A stretch of DNA of 23,802 nt from DAOTVS01 sp034436375 (GTDB lineage: Bacteria > Chloroflexota > Anaerolineae > SpSt-313), in contig DAOTVS010000258.1 of NCBI GenBank assembly GCA_034436375.1, positions 1 to 23,802 on the forward strand. The letters are read 5' to 3'. The notes below the pieces were generated by a model. The model had not been told where the DNA came from. It made no database searches and saw only the letters and a program-made list of their open reading frames with translations. Shown here piece after piece: positions 6,433-14,854 of this stretch (position 1 is the stretch's first letter; the number at the start of each line of letters is the position of its first letter). A program made the translations under genes and the position numbers.

Positions 6433-7573
6433 ATCCCTGAATCTCGCCCGCTTCTGCCGTTTCCTGGCCGACCAACACCAGGCTATTGAGAGCGTCTATG
6501 CCGAGATCGAGCAGGTCCAGCGTCAGTTCAACCAGGTCTACCACGACAGGCTGCAGGAATGGCAAGCCGCTATGAGCAAAGCTGTGCCCCTTCTGGCGGA
6601 CGGCGATAGCCGCCTGCCCCCACCTCTGGCACAGAGCTTGCTGGAAGCCGTGCAACAAGAGCGCAAGCGGATGGAAGAGGAAATCGCCAGCCTCACAAAG
6701 CAGGTGCAGGAAAAGCGTGCGGAGGGTGACCGGGCCTTGAGCGAGGCCCAGGCCGAGATAGCCGCCCTGCGCCAACTCAACCCCGAGCTCAATGCGCAGG
6801 AGGAGGATCTCAAAGCCCGCTGCGCCGCCATCCAGCAGCAAGTCCGAGATCTCGACTCCCAGATCAAGCGCACCAGCTTCCTCAGCTTCATCCAGCGCCA
6901 TCGTCTTCGGCAACAGCGCAGCGCAAGACAGGCCGCTCTGAGCGCCGAGCTGGGCCAACTGCGCCGCGTGCGCCAGCTCTGGGCCGACGAGAGAAAAAAG
7001 CAGGAGACTGACCAGGTGCGGCTGCACGGCCTTTGGGAGACGGCTGCCATCGAGGCGGCGCAACTACAGGCCCGCCTGGATTACCTGCAGACCAACCTCG
7101 ACCTCCTCAGCCGCCAGAACGGCGCCAGCAATCTGTTGGCAGGCCTGCAGGCCGTGCCCGAGGCTCCCGAGCCACTGCACACAGCCCTCTCGGCCATGGT
7201 CGAGCTGAACCAGGTCAAGGCCGCGTATGAAGGGGGGCTGCGCACAGTCGCCGAGGCGTTGGGGCTCCTCAAGGGCCTCGCCGAGGGGATGGAGCGCTTC
7301 CGGAAGAGCGCCGACAAGGTGCTGGAGGAGCAGCAAGAGTACCACCTGCGTGAGATCCAGATCAGGCTCAGCGACGATGCCTACCGCTTTCGCAACCTGT
7401 GGCCCGAGTTCCGCAACCAGGTTCGCGATGAAAAGAGCCTTGGCGCCGACCCGGCCGAGTTCAGCCGACGCGTCAATACCCTCATCAAAGAGCACCTCGA
7501 TGAGCAGAGCATCGCCGCGATATTCGAGAACATGGGTCAGGCCTTGAACGAGGCAACCAAGGCCTGGGGTTGA
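6425..7573 (+). CDS. Coiled-coil protein of unknown function
   Basis: A 382-residue cytoplasmic protein with no signal peptide, transmembrane helix or recognised catalytic motif. The ATG is supported by AAGGAG 9 bases upstream. Residues about 70-220 are rich in Glu, Gln, Arg, Lys and heptad-spaced Leu/Ile (EERKRMEEEIASLTKQVQ-like pattern), which predicts a long coiled coil. A shorter helical C-terminal region follows. The start lies inside the radical SAM gene (8-base overlap in another frame), so translation of the two is probably coupled. That ties this protein to the radical SAM enzyme, perhaps as a scaffold or partner. I do not recognise the family. Confidence 0.85.
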   Translation: MAESLNLARFCRFLADQHQAIESVYAEIEQVQRQFNQVYHDRLQEWQAAMSKAVPLLADGDSRLPPPLAQSLLEAVQQERKRMEEEIASLTKQVQEKRAEGDRALSEAQAEIAALRQLNPELNAQEEDLKARCAAIQQQVRDLDSQIKRTSFLSFIQRHRLRQQRSARQAALSAELGQLRRVRQLWADERKKQETDQVRLHGLWETAAIEAAQLQARLDYLQTNLDLLSRQNGASNLLAGLQAVPEAPEPLHTALSAMVELNQVKAAYEGGLRTVAEALGLLKGLAEGMERFRKSADKVLEEQQEYHLREIQIRLSDDAYRFRNLWPEFRNQVRDEKSLGADPAEFSRRVNTLIKEHLDEQSIAAIFENMGQALNEATKAWG

Positions 7574-7587
7574 CAGGAGCCGCTACT

Positions 7588-8079
7588 ATGAAAAAAGTGT
7601 GGGCCATCATCGCTACGATCCTCTCCATTCCGCTCTTGCTACTGGCTGCGGTCTTTTTGGTAGCAGCCATGGTCAAGCCAGAGCGGTTGCTGGTGGCAGG
7701 GGTCCTCTTTATCTTTGGCGGCGCCCTGCTGTTCCCCGCTATCGCCATCTTCCGGCGCCAGGCCGAGATCAGTCCCGAGGCCCTGGCGACCGGCGCCCTG
7801 ACCCTCGCTCGCAAGGCGGGGGGTGAGCTGACCAGCGAGCAGATGGCGGCCGAGTTCCGCATCCCGGCATCTCGGGCGCAGGAGACACTGGAGCGCCTCG
7901 CGGCCGCCGGTCAGGCTCAGGCAGAGGTGCGCAATGGGCGCTCCATCTATGTCTTTCCTGGCTTGCAGCCCGCGCGCGTTACGCGCCGTTGCCCCTACTG
8001 TGGCAGTGAGTACCCGGTGCGCGATGCTTTGACCACCTGCCCGCACTGTGGCGCTACACTGACGATATCCAAGTCTTGA
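7588..8079 (+). CDS. Small membrane protein with winged-helix-like region and C-terminal zinc ribbon
   Basis: A 163-residue protein. ATG 7588 has CAGGAG 8 bases upstream and begins MKKVWAII; an in-frame TTG at 7570 lacks such a site. Two hydrophobic helices (about 4-29 and 34-55) form an N-terminal hairpin, placing the rest most likely in the cytoplasm. Residues about 62-122 (LTSEQMAAEFRIPASRAQETLERL, then AEVRNGRSIYVF) resemble a winged helix-turn-helix. The C-terminus has a zinc ribbon with Cys135, Cys138, Cys151 and Cys154 (CPYC...CPHC). It could be a membrane-linked regulator or an assembly factor. It lies 14 bases after the coiled-coil gene and 10 bases before the metallopeptidase gene, in one apparent operon. 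No precise function is recognised. Confidence 0.85.
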   Translation: MKKVWAIIATILSIPLLLLAAVFLVAAMVKPERLLVAGVLFIFGGALLFPAIAIFRRQAEISPEALATGALTLARKAGGELTSEQMAAEFRIPASRAQETLERLAAAGQAQAEVRNGRSIYVFPGLQPARVTRRCPYCGSEYPVRDALTTCPHCGATLTISKS

Positions 8080-8089
8080 GGAGGATCGA

Positions 8090-10162
8090 GTGCGTCGAAC
8101 GCAAAGGCTGCTCTTAGGGGTGGCCATAGTCCTGGTTATCCTTTCTGTGCTGGTCATCTTTGCCAACTGGAATCTGGTGACGGCCGGCTTGGGTTACAGG
8201 CCGCGCTTGGCCACCACGTCCGCTCTCGCCGATGCAGCGACGCCCACCCATACCGCCACGGTCCCTGCCACCGCCACCACATCGGCGCCCACAACAGCCG
8301 CCACATCCACGCCATCGCTCAACACGCCCACACCCGCGGCGACGGCTACCGCCGAGCTGACCGGCACGGAACAGCTCCTGGATGCCGACATCGTGCCGGC
8401 ACGAGACTCGCGCGCCCTGGCCGAGCGCTTGCGGCCAGGCATCGGCCCAGTGCCAGCAGTCGTGAACCCCGCCCCACCCACCTACCATGTGGGCGACAAG
8501 GCCACCTTCCGCGTTTCCAATTCGGACAACCGCGAGGTCTTTCCCATCACCGCCACCCTGCGCCTGATCTCGCAGCATTGCACCATGTGGGTGCAGGATG
8601 GGGTCCAGGTAGACGAAAAGGCACTGGAGAACGCTGCCAAGGACTTTGACGATCACATCTACCCCACCGTGCACCAGTATTTCGGCAGCGAGTGGAACCC
8701 TGGGGTCGATGACGACCCCCGCGTTGCCATCCTCAATGCCCGATTTACCGGGGCGGCGGGCTATTACGCCAGCGGCGACGAGTTCTCACACCTGGTCTAC
8801 CCTTACAGCAATGAGCGCGAAATGTTCTACATGAGCCTCAACTCCACTGAGCCAGGCGATAGCAGCTACGACGCCATTCTCGCCCATGAGTTCCAGCACA
8901 TGGTCCACTGGCACCTGGACCCCAATGAGGACTCATGGGTGAACGAGGGCGCCTCCGAGCTGTCGGCCCGTCTCTGCGGCTATGGGGTTACCGGGGCCGT
9001 CGACTCGTTCGCTCTGCAGCCCGACACGCAGTTGAACGCCTGGGCGCTGAGCCCCGATGAGGATACCTTGCCCCACTATGGCGCCTCGTACCTGTGGATG
9101 GACTATTTCCTGCAGCGCATGGGGCCAGCTGCTCTCAAGGCAGTGGAAACAGATCAGGCCAACGGCATCGCCGGCTTTGAGGACGTGCTATCCAAGATCC
9201 AGGGCGCCCCAAGCTTCGATGACCTCTTTGCCGATTGGGTCGTCGCCAACCTGCTGGATAACCGCACCTATGGGGGAGGCCGTTACGGCCACGACTTTGC
9301 CAACCCCCATATGACCATCGAGAGGGCAGAGCGCACTTTCCCCAGCCAGGAAAAGAGCACGGTGCACCAATACGGCACCGATTATGTCACAATTCAGCCC
9401 AGCCGCAGGCCCCTCCGCCTGGATTTCAGCGGCTCGACGGTCGTGTCCGTGGTCCCCAACACGCCCTTCCAGGGCAGCTACGAGTGGTGGGCCAATCGGG
9501 GCGATATGAGTGACTCGACGCTGACGCGCGCTTTTGACCTGACCCACGTCCAGCGCGCCACTCTCCAGTACGCCCTCTGGTACGAGCTGGAGGATGGCTG
9601 GGACTATGCCTATGTCGAGGTCTCGACCGATAACGGTCGCACCTGGAAGCCCCTGAAGACCAGCCACACCACCGACTATGATCCCAACGGCAATGCCTTC
9701 GGCCCCGGCTACACAGGGTTCTCCGGCCATCCCTCGGGCTCAACCACGAACCTGATCCCCCAGTGGATCCAGGAGAAGGTGGACCTGACGCCCTACGCCG
9801 GCAAGAACATCCTTTTGCGCTTTGAGCAGATCACCGATGACGCCGTGAACCTGCCCGGCATGTGCCTCGACAATATCTCTATCCCTGAGCTGGGCTATCT
9901 GGATAACGCCGAGAATGCGAACGGCGGTTGGCAAGCAGCGGGCTTTGTGCGCATGGATAACAAGCTCCCGCAAAAGTACCTGGTGCAGGTCATCTATCCC
10001 GGCAGCCAGCCTGAGGTTGATCGCGTCGAGCTCGACGCCCACGAGCAGGGCTCTATCATCATCAAGGCCCAGCAGCGAGCGACCCTGGCCATTTCCGGCC
10101 TCACCCGCAATACGACCGAGACCGCGGCCTATAGCTACACCCTCACCCCGGTAGACCAATGA
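8090..10162 (+). CDS. Membrane-anchored/secreted HEXXH metallopeptidase, immune-inhibitor-A-like
   Basis: A 690-residue predicted extracellular zinc protease. The GTG start has GAGGAGGA just upstream. Residues about 8-27 form a hydrophobic signal or anchor, followed by a Thr/Ala/Pro-rich linker (about 43-90) typical of surface proteins in this kind of genome. The catalytic motif is HEFQH (His266, Glu267, His270). Downstream, WVNEG gives Glu286 as the likely third zinc ligand, a spacing and context like gluzincins. The C-terminal half contains a beta-sandwich segment (LQYALWYELEDGWDYAYVEVSTDNGRTWKPL region) much like that following the catalytic domain in M6 immune inhibitor A proteases. It is the last gene of the five-gene run. 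Substrate unknown; processing of the Cys/His-tail protein is possible but speculative. Confidence 0.87.
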   Translation: MRRTQRLLLGVAIVLVILSVLVIFANWNLVTAGLGYRPRLATTSALADAATPTHTATVPATATTSAPTTAATSTPSLNTPTPAATATAELTGTEQLLDADIVPARDSRALAERLRPGIGPVPAVVNPAPPTYHVGDKATFRVSNSDNREVFPITATLRLISQHCTMWVQDGVQVDEKALENAAKDFDDHIYPTVHQYFGSEWNPGVDDDPRVAILNARFTGAAGYYASGDEFSHLVYPYSNEREMFYMSLNSTEPGDSSYDAILAHEFQHMVHWHLDPNEDSWVNEGASELSARLCGYGVTGAVDSFALQPDTQLNAWALSPDEDTLPHYGASYLWMDYFLQRMGPAALKAVETDQANGIAGFEDVLSKIQGAPSFDDLFADWVVANLLDNRTYGGGRYGHDFANPHMTIERAERTFPSQEKSTVHQYGTDYVTIQPSRRPLRLDFSGSTVVSVVPNTPFQGSYEWWANRGDMSDSTLTRAFDLTHVQRATLQYALWYELEDGWDYAYVEVSTDNGRTWKPLKTSHTTDYDPNGNAFGPGYTGFSGHPSGSTTNLIPQWIQEKVDLTPYAGKNILLRFEQITDDAVNLPGMCLDNISIPELGYLDNAENANGGWQAAGFVRMDNKLPQKYLVQVIYPGSQPEVDRVELDAHEQGSIIIKAQQRATLAISGLTRNTTETAAYSYTLTPVDQ

Positions 10163-10172
10163 CCGCAGGAGA

Positions 10173-10260
10173 ATGGGTGTTGTGGTGAAACATGGCGCCC
10201 GGGGTTTCCGGCTGCTCGCAGCCGGAAACCCCGGGCGCCATGTTTCACCACAACACCCAT
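10173..10260. terminator. Perfect 43-bp inverted repeat between convergent operons; probable bidirectional terminator
   Basis: Arms 10173-10215 and 10218-10260 are exact reverse complements over 43 bp, separated by two bases (TC). The palindrome starts 10 bases after the metallopeptidase stop and ends 4 bases before the argS stop codon, so it fills the gap between two convergent operons. There is no long T-run on either side, unlike a classical intrinsic terminator, and the stem is far longer than usual. A bidirectional transcript end is the simplest reading. A mobile palindromic element or a fold-back assembly artefact are alternatives. Confidence 0.7.
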
Positions 10261-10264
10261 GGAG

Positions 10265-11941
10265 CTACATGGTTTCCGGGGCATTCATGCCCATGAGGTG
10301 CAGGGTGCGCGCGAGCACGGTGCGCGCGGCATCCACGAGCTTGAGCCGTGCCAGGGTGATCTCCCGGTCCGCCGGATCGGAAGAAACGACCCGGCAGTCG
10401 CGGTAGAACCCGTGAAAGACACCGGCCAGCTCCTGGGCATAGTAGGTCAGATGATGGGGCGCCAGGTCGGCGGCCGCCTGCTGCACTACTTCGGGCAGGC
10501 GCAGCAGCGCGCGCAGCAGCGTCTGTTCCGGCACGCTGGTCAGGAGCGAGGTATCACCCTCGTCCATGGGCAGGCCCAGGTCCATGGCCTTGCGCAGGAT
10601 GCTCGCAATGCGCGCATGGGCATACTGGACATAGAACACCGGGTTCTCGTCCGACTCTTTCACCGCCAGCTCCAGGTCCAGGTCCATCTGGCTGTCGGCC
10701 GAGCGCGCCAGCAGGAAGAAACGCAGCGCATCGCTGCCGATCTCGTCCAGCACCTCGCGCAGACTGATCATGTCGCCCGTCCGCTTGGAGAGGCGCACAA
10801 TCTCGCCGCCGCGGCGCAGGGTCACGAGCTGGTAGATGATAAAAGTCAGCCGCTCAGGATCCAGCCCCAGAGCGCGCATCATGGCCTTCATGCGGGGCAC
10901 GTGGCCCTGATGGTCGGCCCCCCACACGTTGATCACCCGCTCAAAGCCGCGCGTGACGAACTTGTTGTAGTGATAGGCGATATCCGAGGCAAAGTACCCC
11001 GGCGACCCATTGGAGCGCACAACCACTTCGTCCTTGTCGCCTCCGAGGGCCGTCGCCTTGAACCAGATGGCGCCCTCACGCTCCTCGATATAGCCCCGCT
11101 GGCGCAGCATGTCCAGCACCTGAGTGAACAGGTCCGAATCGTAGAGGCTGCGCTCGGAAAACCAGCAGTCATAAACCACGCCCATGCTGGCCAGGTCGCC
11201 ACGGATCGATTCCAGGACGATCTCCAGCCCCCGCTGGCCGATGGAGGCCACACCCTCCTCCCGCGGCAGCTTGAGGTAGCGGTCGCCCTCCTGCGCGGCG
11301 ATCTGCTGGCCCCATGTCACCATATAGTGGCCCAGGTAGCCATCCGCAGGCACCGGCTCGTCTAGCCCCAACGCCTGAGCATAGTGGGCATAGAGGCTCT
11401 CGTAGAAGACCTGCATGCGGCTGCCGGCGTCATTCACATAGTACTCGCGCTGCACCTGGTAGCCTGCCGCCGCCAGCACATTGGCCACAGCATCGCCCAG
11501 CACCGCGTTGCGCGCCGAGCCCATATGCAACGGCCCCGTCGGGTTGGCGCTCACGTACTCGACCTGCACCCTCCGGCCGCCGCCCATATCCAGGCGGGCA
11601 TAGTCCTCACCCGCCTGGCGGATCACATCGGCCTGCCGCGCCAACCACAGGGGGTCGAGCGTCATATTGATATAGCCGGGCGGCAGCACCTCAACCGCAC
11701 CGATATACGCCGGCTTTTCCAGGTAGGCCACGACCGCCTCGGCAATCTTGAGCGGCGCCTGCCGGGCCAGTCGCGCCAGCTGCATGGCCACCGGTGACGC
11801 ATAATCGCCGTGCGCCGCCTGCTTGGGGCGGTCTACCGGCACCACAGGGATATCAAAGGCAGGCAGCGCCCCGGCCTGCTGTGCCCGCTCAATGGCGGCC
11901 CGCAGGCAAAGAGCCAGATCCTCATTCAGTAGCATGCTCAT
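10265..11941 (-). CDS. argS: Arginyl-tRNA synthetase
   Basis: Class I synthetase that charges tRNA-Arg with arginine in the cytoplasm. The 558-residue length is normal. The N-terminal additive domain (KQAAHGDYASPVA) is followed by the HIGH-box region SANPTGPLHMGSARN (HMGS in place of HIGH, about residues 139-142) and a KMSKS-like loop LSKRTGDM. DENPVFYVQYAHAR and the C-terminal anticodon-binding domain complete the enzyme. The ATG overlaps the polA stop by four bases (ATGA), so it is translationally coupled to DNA polymerase I. The C-terminus ends just beside the long palindrome. Confidence 0.96.
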   Translation of the reverse strand: MSMLLNEDLALCLRAAIERAQQAGALPAFDIPVVPVDRPKQAAHGDYASPVAMQLARLARQAPLKIAEAVVAYLEKPAYIGAVEVLPPGYINMTLDPLWLARQADVIRQAGEDYARLDMGGGRRVQVEYVSANPTGPLHMGSARNAVLGDAVANVLAAAGYQVQREYYVNDAGSRMQVFYESLYAHYAQALGLDEPVPADGYLGHYMVTWGQQIAAQEGDRYLKLPREEGVASIGQRGLEIVLESIRGDLASMGVVYDCWFSERSLYDSDLFTQVLDMLRQRGYIEEREGAIWFKATALGGDKDEVVVRSNGSPGYFASDIAYHYNKFVTRGFERVINVWGADHQGHVPRMKAMMRALGLDPERLTFIIYQLVTLRRGGEIVRLSKRTGDMISLREVLDEIGSDALRFFLLARSADSQMDLDLELAVKESDENPVFYVQYAHARIASILRKAMDLGLPMDEGDTSLLTSVPEQTLLRALLRLPEVVQQAAADLAPHHLTYYAQELAGVFHGFYRDCRVVSSDPADREITLARLKLVDAARTVLARTLHLMGMNAPETM

Positions 11942-14700
11942 TCCATCTCCAGCCAGTTTTTGCCAACCGCAATGTCCACCTTCAGCGGCGTGCGCAGTGC
12001 CATCGCCCCCTCCATCACCTCGCGCAACAGGGAGCGCACGACGCCGAGTTCCTCCTCCGGCACCTCCAGCACCAGCTCGTCATGCACCTGCAGCACCATC
12101 GCCGCGCGCAACTTGCGCTCGGCCAGGGCCCGGTGCAGGCGGATCATCGCGATCTTGATCATATCAGCCGCCGTCCCCTGGATCGGCATGTTGATCGCCA
12201 TGCGCTCGGCCGCTCGTTTCATCCCGATGGGCACCCGGCTCTCGGGCGCCAGCTCAGGAAAGTAACGGCGCCGGCCAAAGAGCGTCTCCACATAGCCCTG
12301 ACGGCGCGCCCGGCGCTTGGTCTCATCCAGATAGGCCCGCACTGCGGGGAACTGGGCGAAATAAGTGTCGATAAAGTGGCTCGATTGCTCGGGCGTCAGC
12401 TCGGTACGCTGCGCCAAACCGTATTCTCCCATGCCGTAAATCAGGCCGAAATTGATCGTCTTGGCCACCCGCCGCATCTCCGAGGTCACCCCTTCCAGGC
12501 CCACCCCGTAGATCATGGCTGCCGTGCGCGCGTGGATATCCTCGCCGCGCTCAAACGCCGTCAGCATGGCCGGGTCGCCCGACATATGCGCCAGGATGCG
12601 CAGCTCCACCTGCGAATAGTCGGCGGAGACGATGCGCCATCCTTCCTGGGCCACAAAGGCCTTGCGCACCTGGCTGCCCAGCTCTGTGCGGATGGGGATG
12701 TTCTGCAGGTTCGGCTCGCTCGAGGAGAGCCGCCCTGTCACCACCGCCGCCTGGTTGAACGATGTGTGCACACGCCCCGTGCGCCGGTTAATCAGGAGTG
12801 GCAGCGCATCCACATAGGTGTTTTTGAGCTTGGTGAGCTGCCGGTACTCCAGGATCAGCCCGATAATCTCGTGCGAGCCCTGCAGCGCCTCCAGCACGCT
12901 GGCGTCGGTCGAGTACCCCGTCTGCGTGCGGCGCACAGTCTTGAGCCCGAGCTTGTCGAACAGGATGGTCCCCAGCTGCTGCGTCGAGTTGATGTTAAAA
13001 GTCTGTCCCGCCGCATGGTAGATGGCCTTTTCCAGCTCGTCCAGGCGTGTAAAGAGCTCCCGCGACATGGCCTGCAGCGCCGAGACGTCCAGGGCCACCC
13101 CTCGCCGCTCCATATCGATCAGCACCGGCACCAACGGCATCTCGATCTCGGTAAAGAGCTTTTCCTGCTCTCGCTCGTGCAGCTCCTGCTCCAGGCGCTC
13201 ACGCAGGCGCAGCGTCATGTCGGCATCGGCGCAGGCATAGGGCCCCACCCGGTCCACCGGCACCCGGTCCATGGTGATCTGCGCCTTACCCTTGCCGATC
13301 AAGGCCTCGATGGGGGTCATCTCGATATCGAGCTTTTCCCAAACCAGCCCTTTCAGACCCAGGTTGCGCGTCGCCGGGTTCACCAGCCAGGCCGCCAGCA
13401 TCGTGTCCCAGGCCAGGCCGCGCACCTCCAGACCTTGCTCCGCCAGGACCGTCAGGTCGAACTTGGCGTTGTGCGCCGTCTTCTGGATGCGCTCATCCGC
13501 CAATACCGGGCCCAGGATGCGCTTGATAGCCTCCAGGGCAAGTTGCGGCCCCGCATCCACACTGCGGTCATGCGCCACCGGGATATAGTATCCCCGGCCA
13601 GGTGCATCGGTCACGCTGATCCCTACCAGGTCTGCCTGCATGGCATCCACACCGGTCGTTTCCACGTCCAGGGCCATGGCGCCGGCCACCCGCAGCCGCT
13701 GCGCCAGGGCATCCAGCTCCTGCTCGGTGCGGATGATGGCATATTCGCCGTGGACCTGCACTGGCCGCGCATCGCCGCCCGTCGGAAACAGGGCTAACTG
13801 CGAGCCCGTCTGCGCCTGCTCGGCCGTCGGCTTGACTTGGGGCAGGCGATCCACCAGGCTGCGGAAGCCCAGGTCGCGGAAGACCTGCATGACCGCATCC
13901 CGCGGATAGTCGCCGAAACGCGCGGCCTCTGCGTCCAGGTCGACGGGCACATCGGTGACGATCGTGACCAGTTTCTTGGCTTCCAACACCTGCGCCCGGC
14001 ACGACTCCAGCGCCGCCTTGGCGCGGGCGCCGCGCACCTCGTCCAGGTGCTCATAGATGCCTTCCACGCTGCCAAACTGGCGCAGTAGCTCGCGGGCCGT
14101 CTTTTCGCCCACACCGGGGACGTTGGGCACATTGTCGGACTTGTCGCCGATTAGCGCCTTGAGATCGATCAACTGCTCCGGCCTCAGCCCGTAGCGCTCC
14201 TCTACCGCTTGCACATCAAAGGTCACCGTATCGGAGAAGCGCCGCCCCGAAGTCAGCACCTGGACGTCGGGGCGGACCAACTGCAGAGCATCGCTATCGC
14301 CGGTGACGATCAGCGTCTCCATGCCCCGCTCGTGCGCCTGTCGCGCCAATGTGCCCAGCAGATCGTCGGCCTCAAAGCCCGCCACCCCGTAGCGCGGAAT
14401 GCCGAAAGCATCCACAATGCGGCGCACGTCCGCAAACTGGACCGCCAGCTCCTCATCCATGCGCGCCCGATTGGCCTTGTACGCGGCAAAGCGCTCGTGA
14501 CGAAAGGTGCGCCCCACATCAAAGGCCACCACCACATGCGTCGGCCTGACCTCGCTCAGGGTCTTGAGCAACATCGAGGTGAAGCCGAACGTCGCGTTCG
14601 TCGGCTCACCCGATGGCCCTGTCAGCGGCGGCAGTGCATGGTAGGCGCGATGCACCAGTGCATTGCCGTCAATCAACATCAATTTCTCTTGCTTGGGCAC
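11938..14700 (-). CDS. polA: DNA polymerase I
   Basis: Replication and repair polymerase of 920 residues with all three domains. The 5'-3' exonuclease occupies about 1-290 (MLIDGNALVHRAYHALPPL, then the Asp-rich GFEADDLLG and GDSDALQL). The 3'-5' exonuclease keeps its metal ligands in DVETTG, HNAKFDLTVL and YACADAD, so proofreading is predicted to be active. The polymerase domain has DYSQVELRILAHMSGD, RRVAKTINFGLIYGM and VLQVHDELVLEVP. The GTG at 14700 is chosen because GGAGGT lies exactly 6 bases upstream; the same frame stays open to 14850, but that adds 50 unconserved-looking residues and no ribosome-binding site. The stop overlaps the argS start. Confidence 0.96.
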   Translation of the reverse strand: MPKQEKLMLIDGNALVHRAYHALPPLTGPSGEPTNATFGFTSMLLKTLSEVRPTHVVVAFDVGRTFRHERFAAYKANRARMDEELAVQFADVRRIVDAFGIPRYGVAGFEADDLLGTLARQAHERGMETLIVTGDSDALQLVRPDVQVLTSGRRFSDTVTFDVQAVEERYGLRPEQLIDLKALIGDKSDNVPNVPGVGEKTARELLRQFGSVEGIYEHLDEVRGARAKAALESCRAQVLEAKKLVTIVTDVPVDLDAEAARFGDYPRDAVMQVFRDLGFRSLVDRLPQVKPTAEQAQTGSQLALFPTGGDARPVQVHGEYAIIRTEQELDALAQRLRVAGAMALDVETTGVDAMQADLVGISVTDAPGRGYYIPVAHDRSVDAGPQLALEAIKRILGPVLADERIQKTAHNAKFDLTVLAEQGLEVRGLAWDTMLAAWLVNPATRNLGLKGLVWEKLDIEMTPIEALIGKGKAQITMDRVPVDRVGPYACADADMTLRLRERLEQELHEREQEKLFTEIEMPLVPVLIDMERRGVALDVSALQAMSRELFTRLDELEKAIYHAAGQTFNINSTQQLGTILFDKLGLKTVRRTQTGYSTDASVLEALQGSHEIIGLILEYRQLTKLKNTYVDALPLLINRRTGRVHTSFNQAAVVTGRLSSSEPNLQNIPIRTELGSQVRKAFVAQEGWRIVSADYSQVELRILAHMSGDPAMLTAFERGEDIHARTAAMIYGVGLEGVTSEMRRVAKTINFGLIYGMGEYGLAQRTELTPEQSSHFIDTYFAQFPAVRAYLDETKRRARRQGYVETLFGRRRYFPELAPESRVPIGMKRAAERMAINMPIQGTAADMIKIAMIRLHRALAERKLRAAMVLQVHDELVLEVPEEELGVVRSLLREVMEGAMALRTPLKVDIAVGKNWLEME

Positions 14701-14739
14701 AGAATGACCTCCCATGCCGGCAACCCAATCAAAGCAAAA

Positions 14740-14756
14740 CGCCCAGGACCTGGGCG
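14740..14756 (-). promoter_or_regulatory. Hairpin plus T-rich stretch in the polA leader (possible attenuator)
   Basis: On the - strand a 7-8 bp GC stem (CGCCCAG / CTGGGCG) is followed by GTTTTGCTTTG (14739-14729). It lies about 40 bases before the polA GTG and downstream of the predicted polA promoter. It looks like a weak intrinsic terminator or attenuator. It could alternatively terminate readthrough from the upstream small membrane protein gene. Confidence 0.4.
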
Positions 14757-14821
14757 CTCGCGTCAATAGCCGGCAAACCACCTTGGCCTTGGGCCGTGTC
14801 GCCTTGCCCAATGCCGTCGAT

Positions 14822-14850
14822 ATTGTACCGATTCTGCAGAGCGGAGTCAA
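14822..14850 (-). promoter_or_regulatory. Sigma-70-type promoter for polA-argS
   Basis: On the - strand, TTGACT (14850-14845) and TACAAT (14827-14822) are spaced by 17 bases. The -35 begins 4 bases after the stop of the upstream gene, and the expected leader is about 115 nt to the GTG at 14700. Confidence 0.65.
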
Positions 14851-14854
14851 AGAT

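Noticed and set aside
11794..13797. 667-codon + strand open frame
   Set aside because: Antisense shadow of polA and argS, whose motifs are complete on the - strand.
14701..14850. Extended N-terminus of DNA polymerase I
   Set aside because: The added residues lack family similarity, and the GTG at 14700 has an ideal ribosome-binding site.
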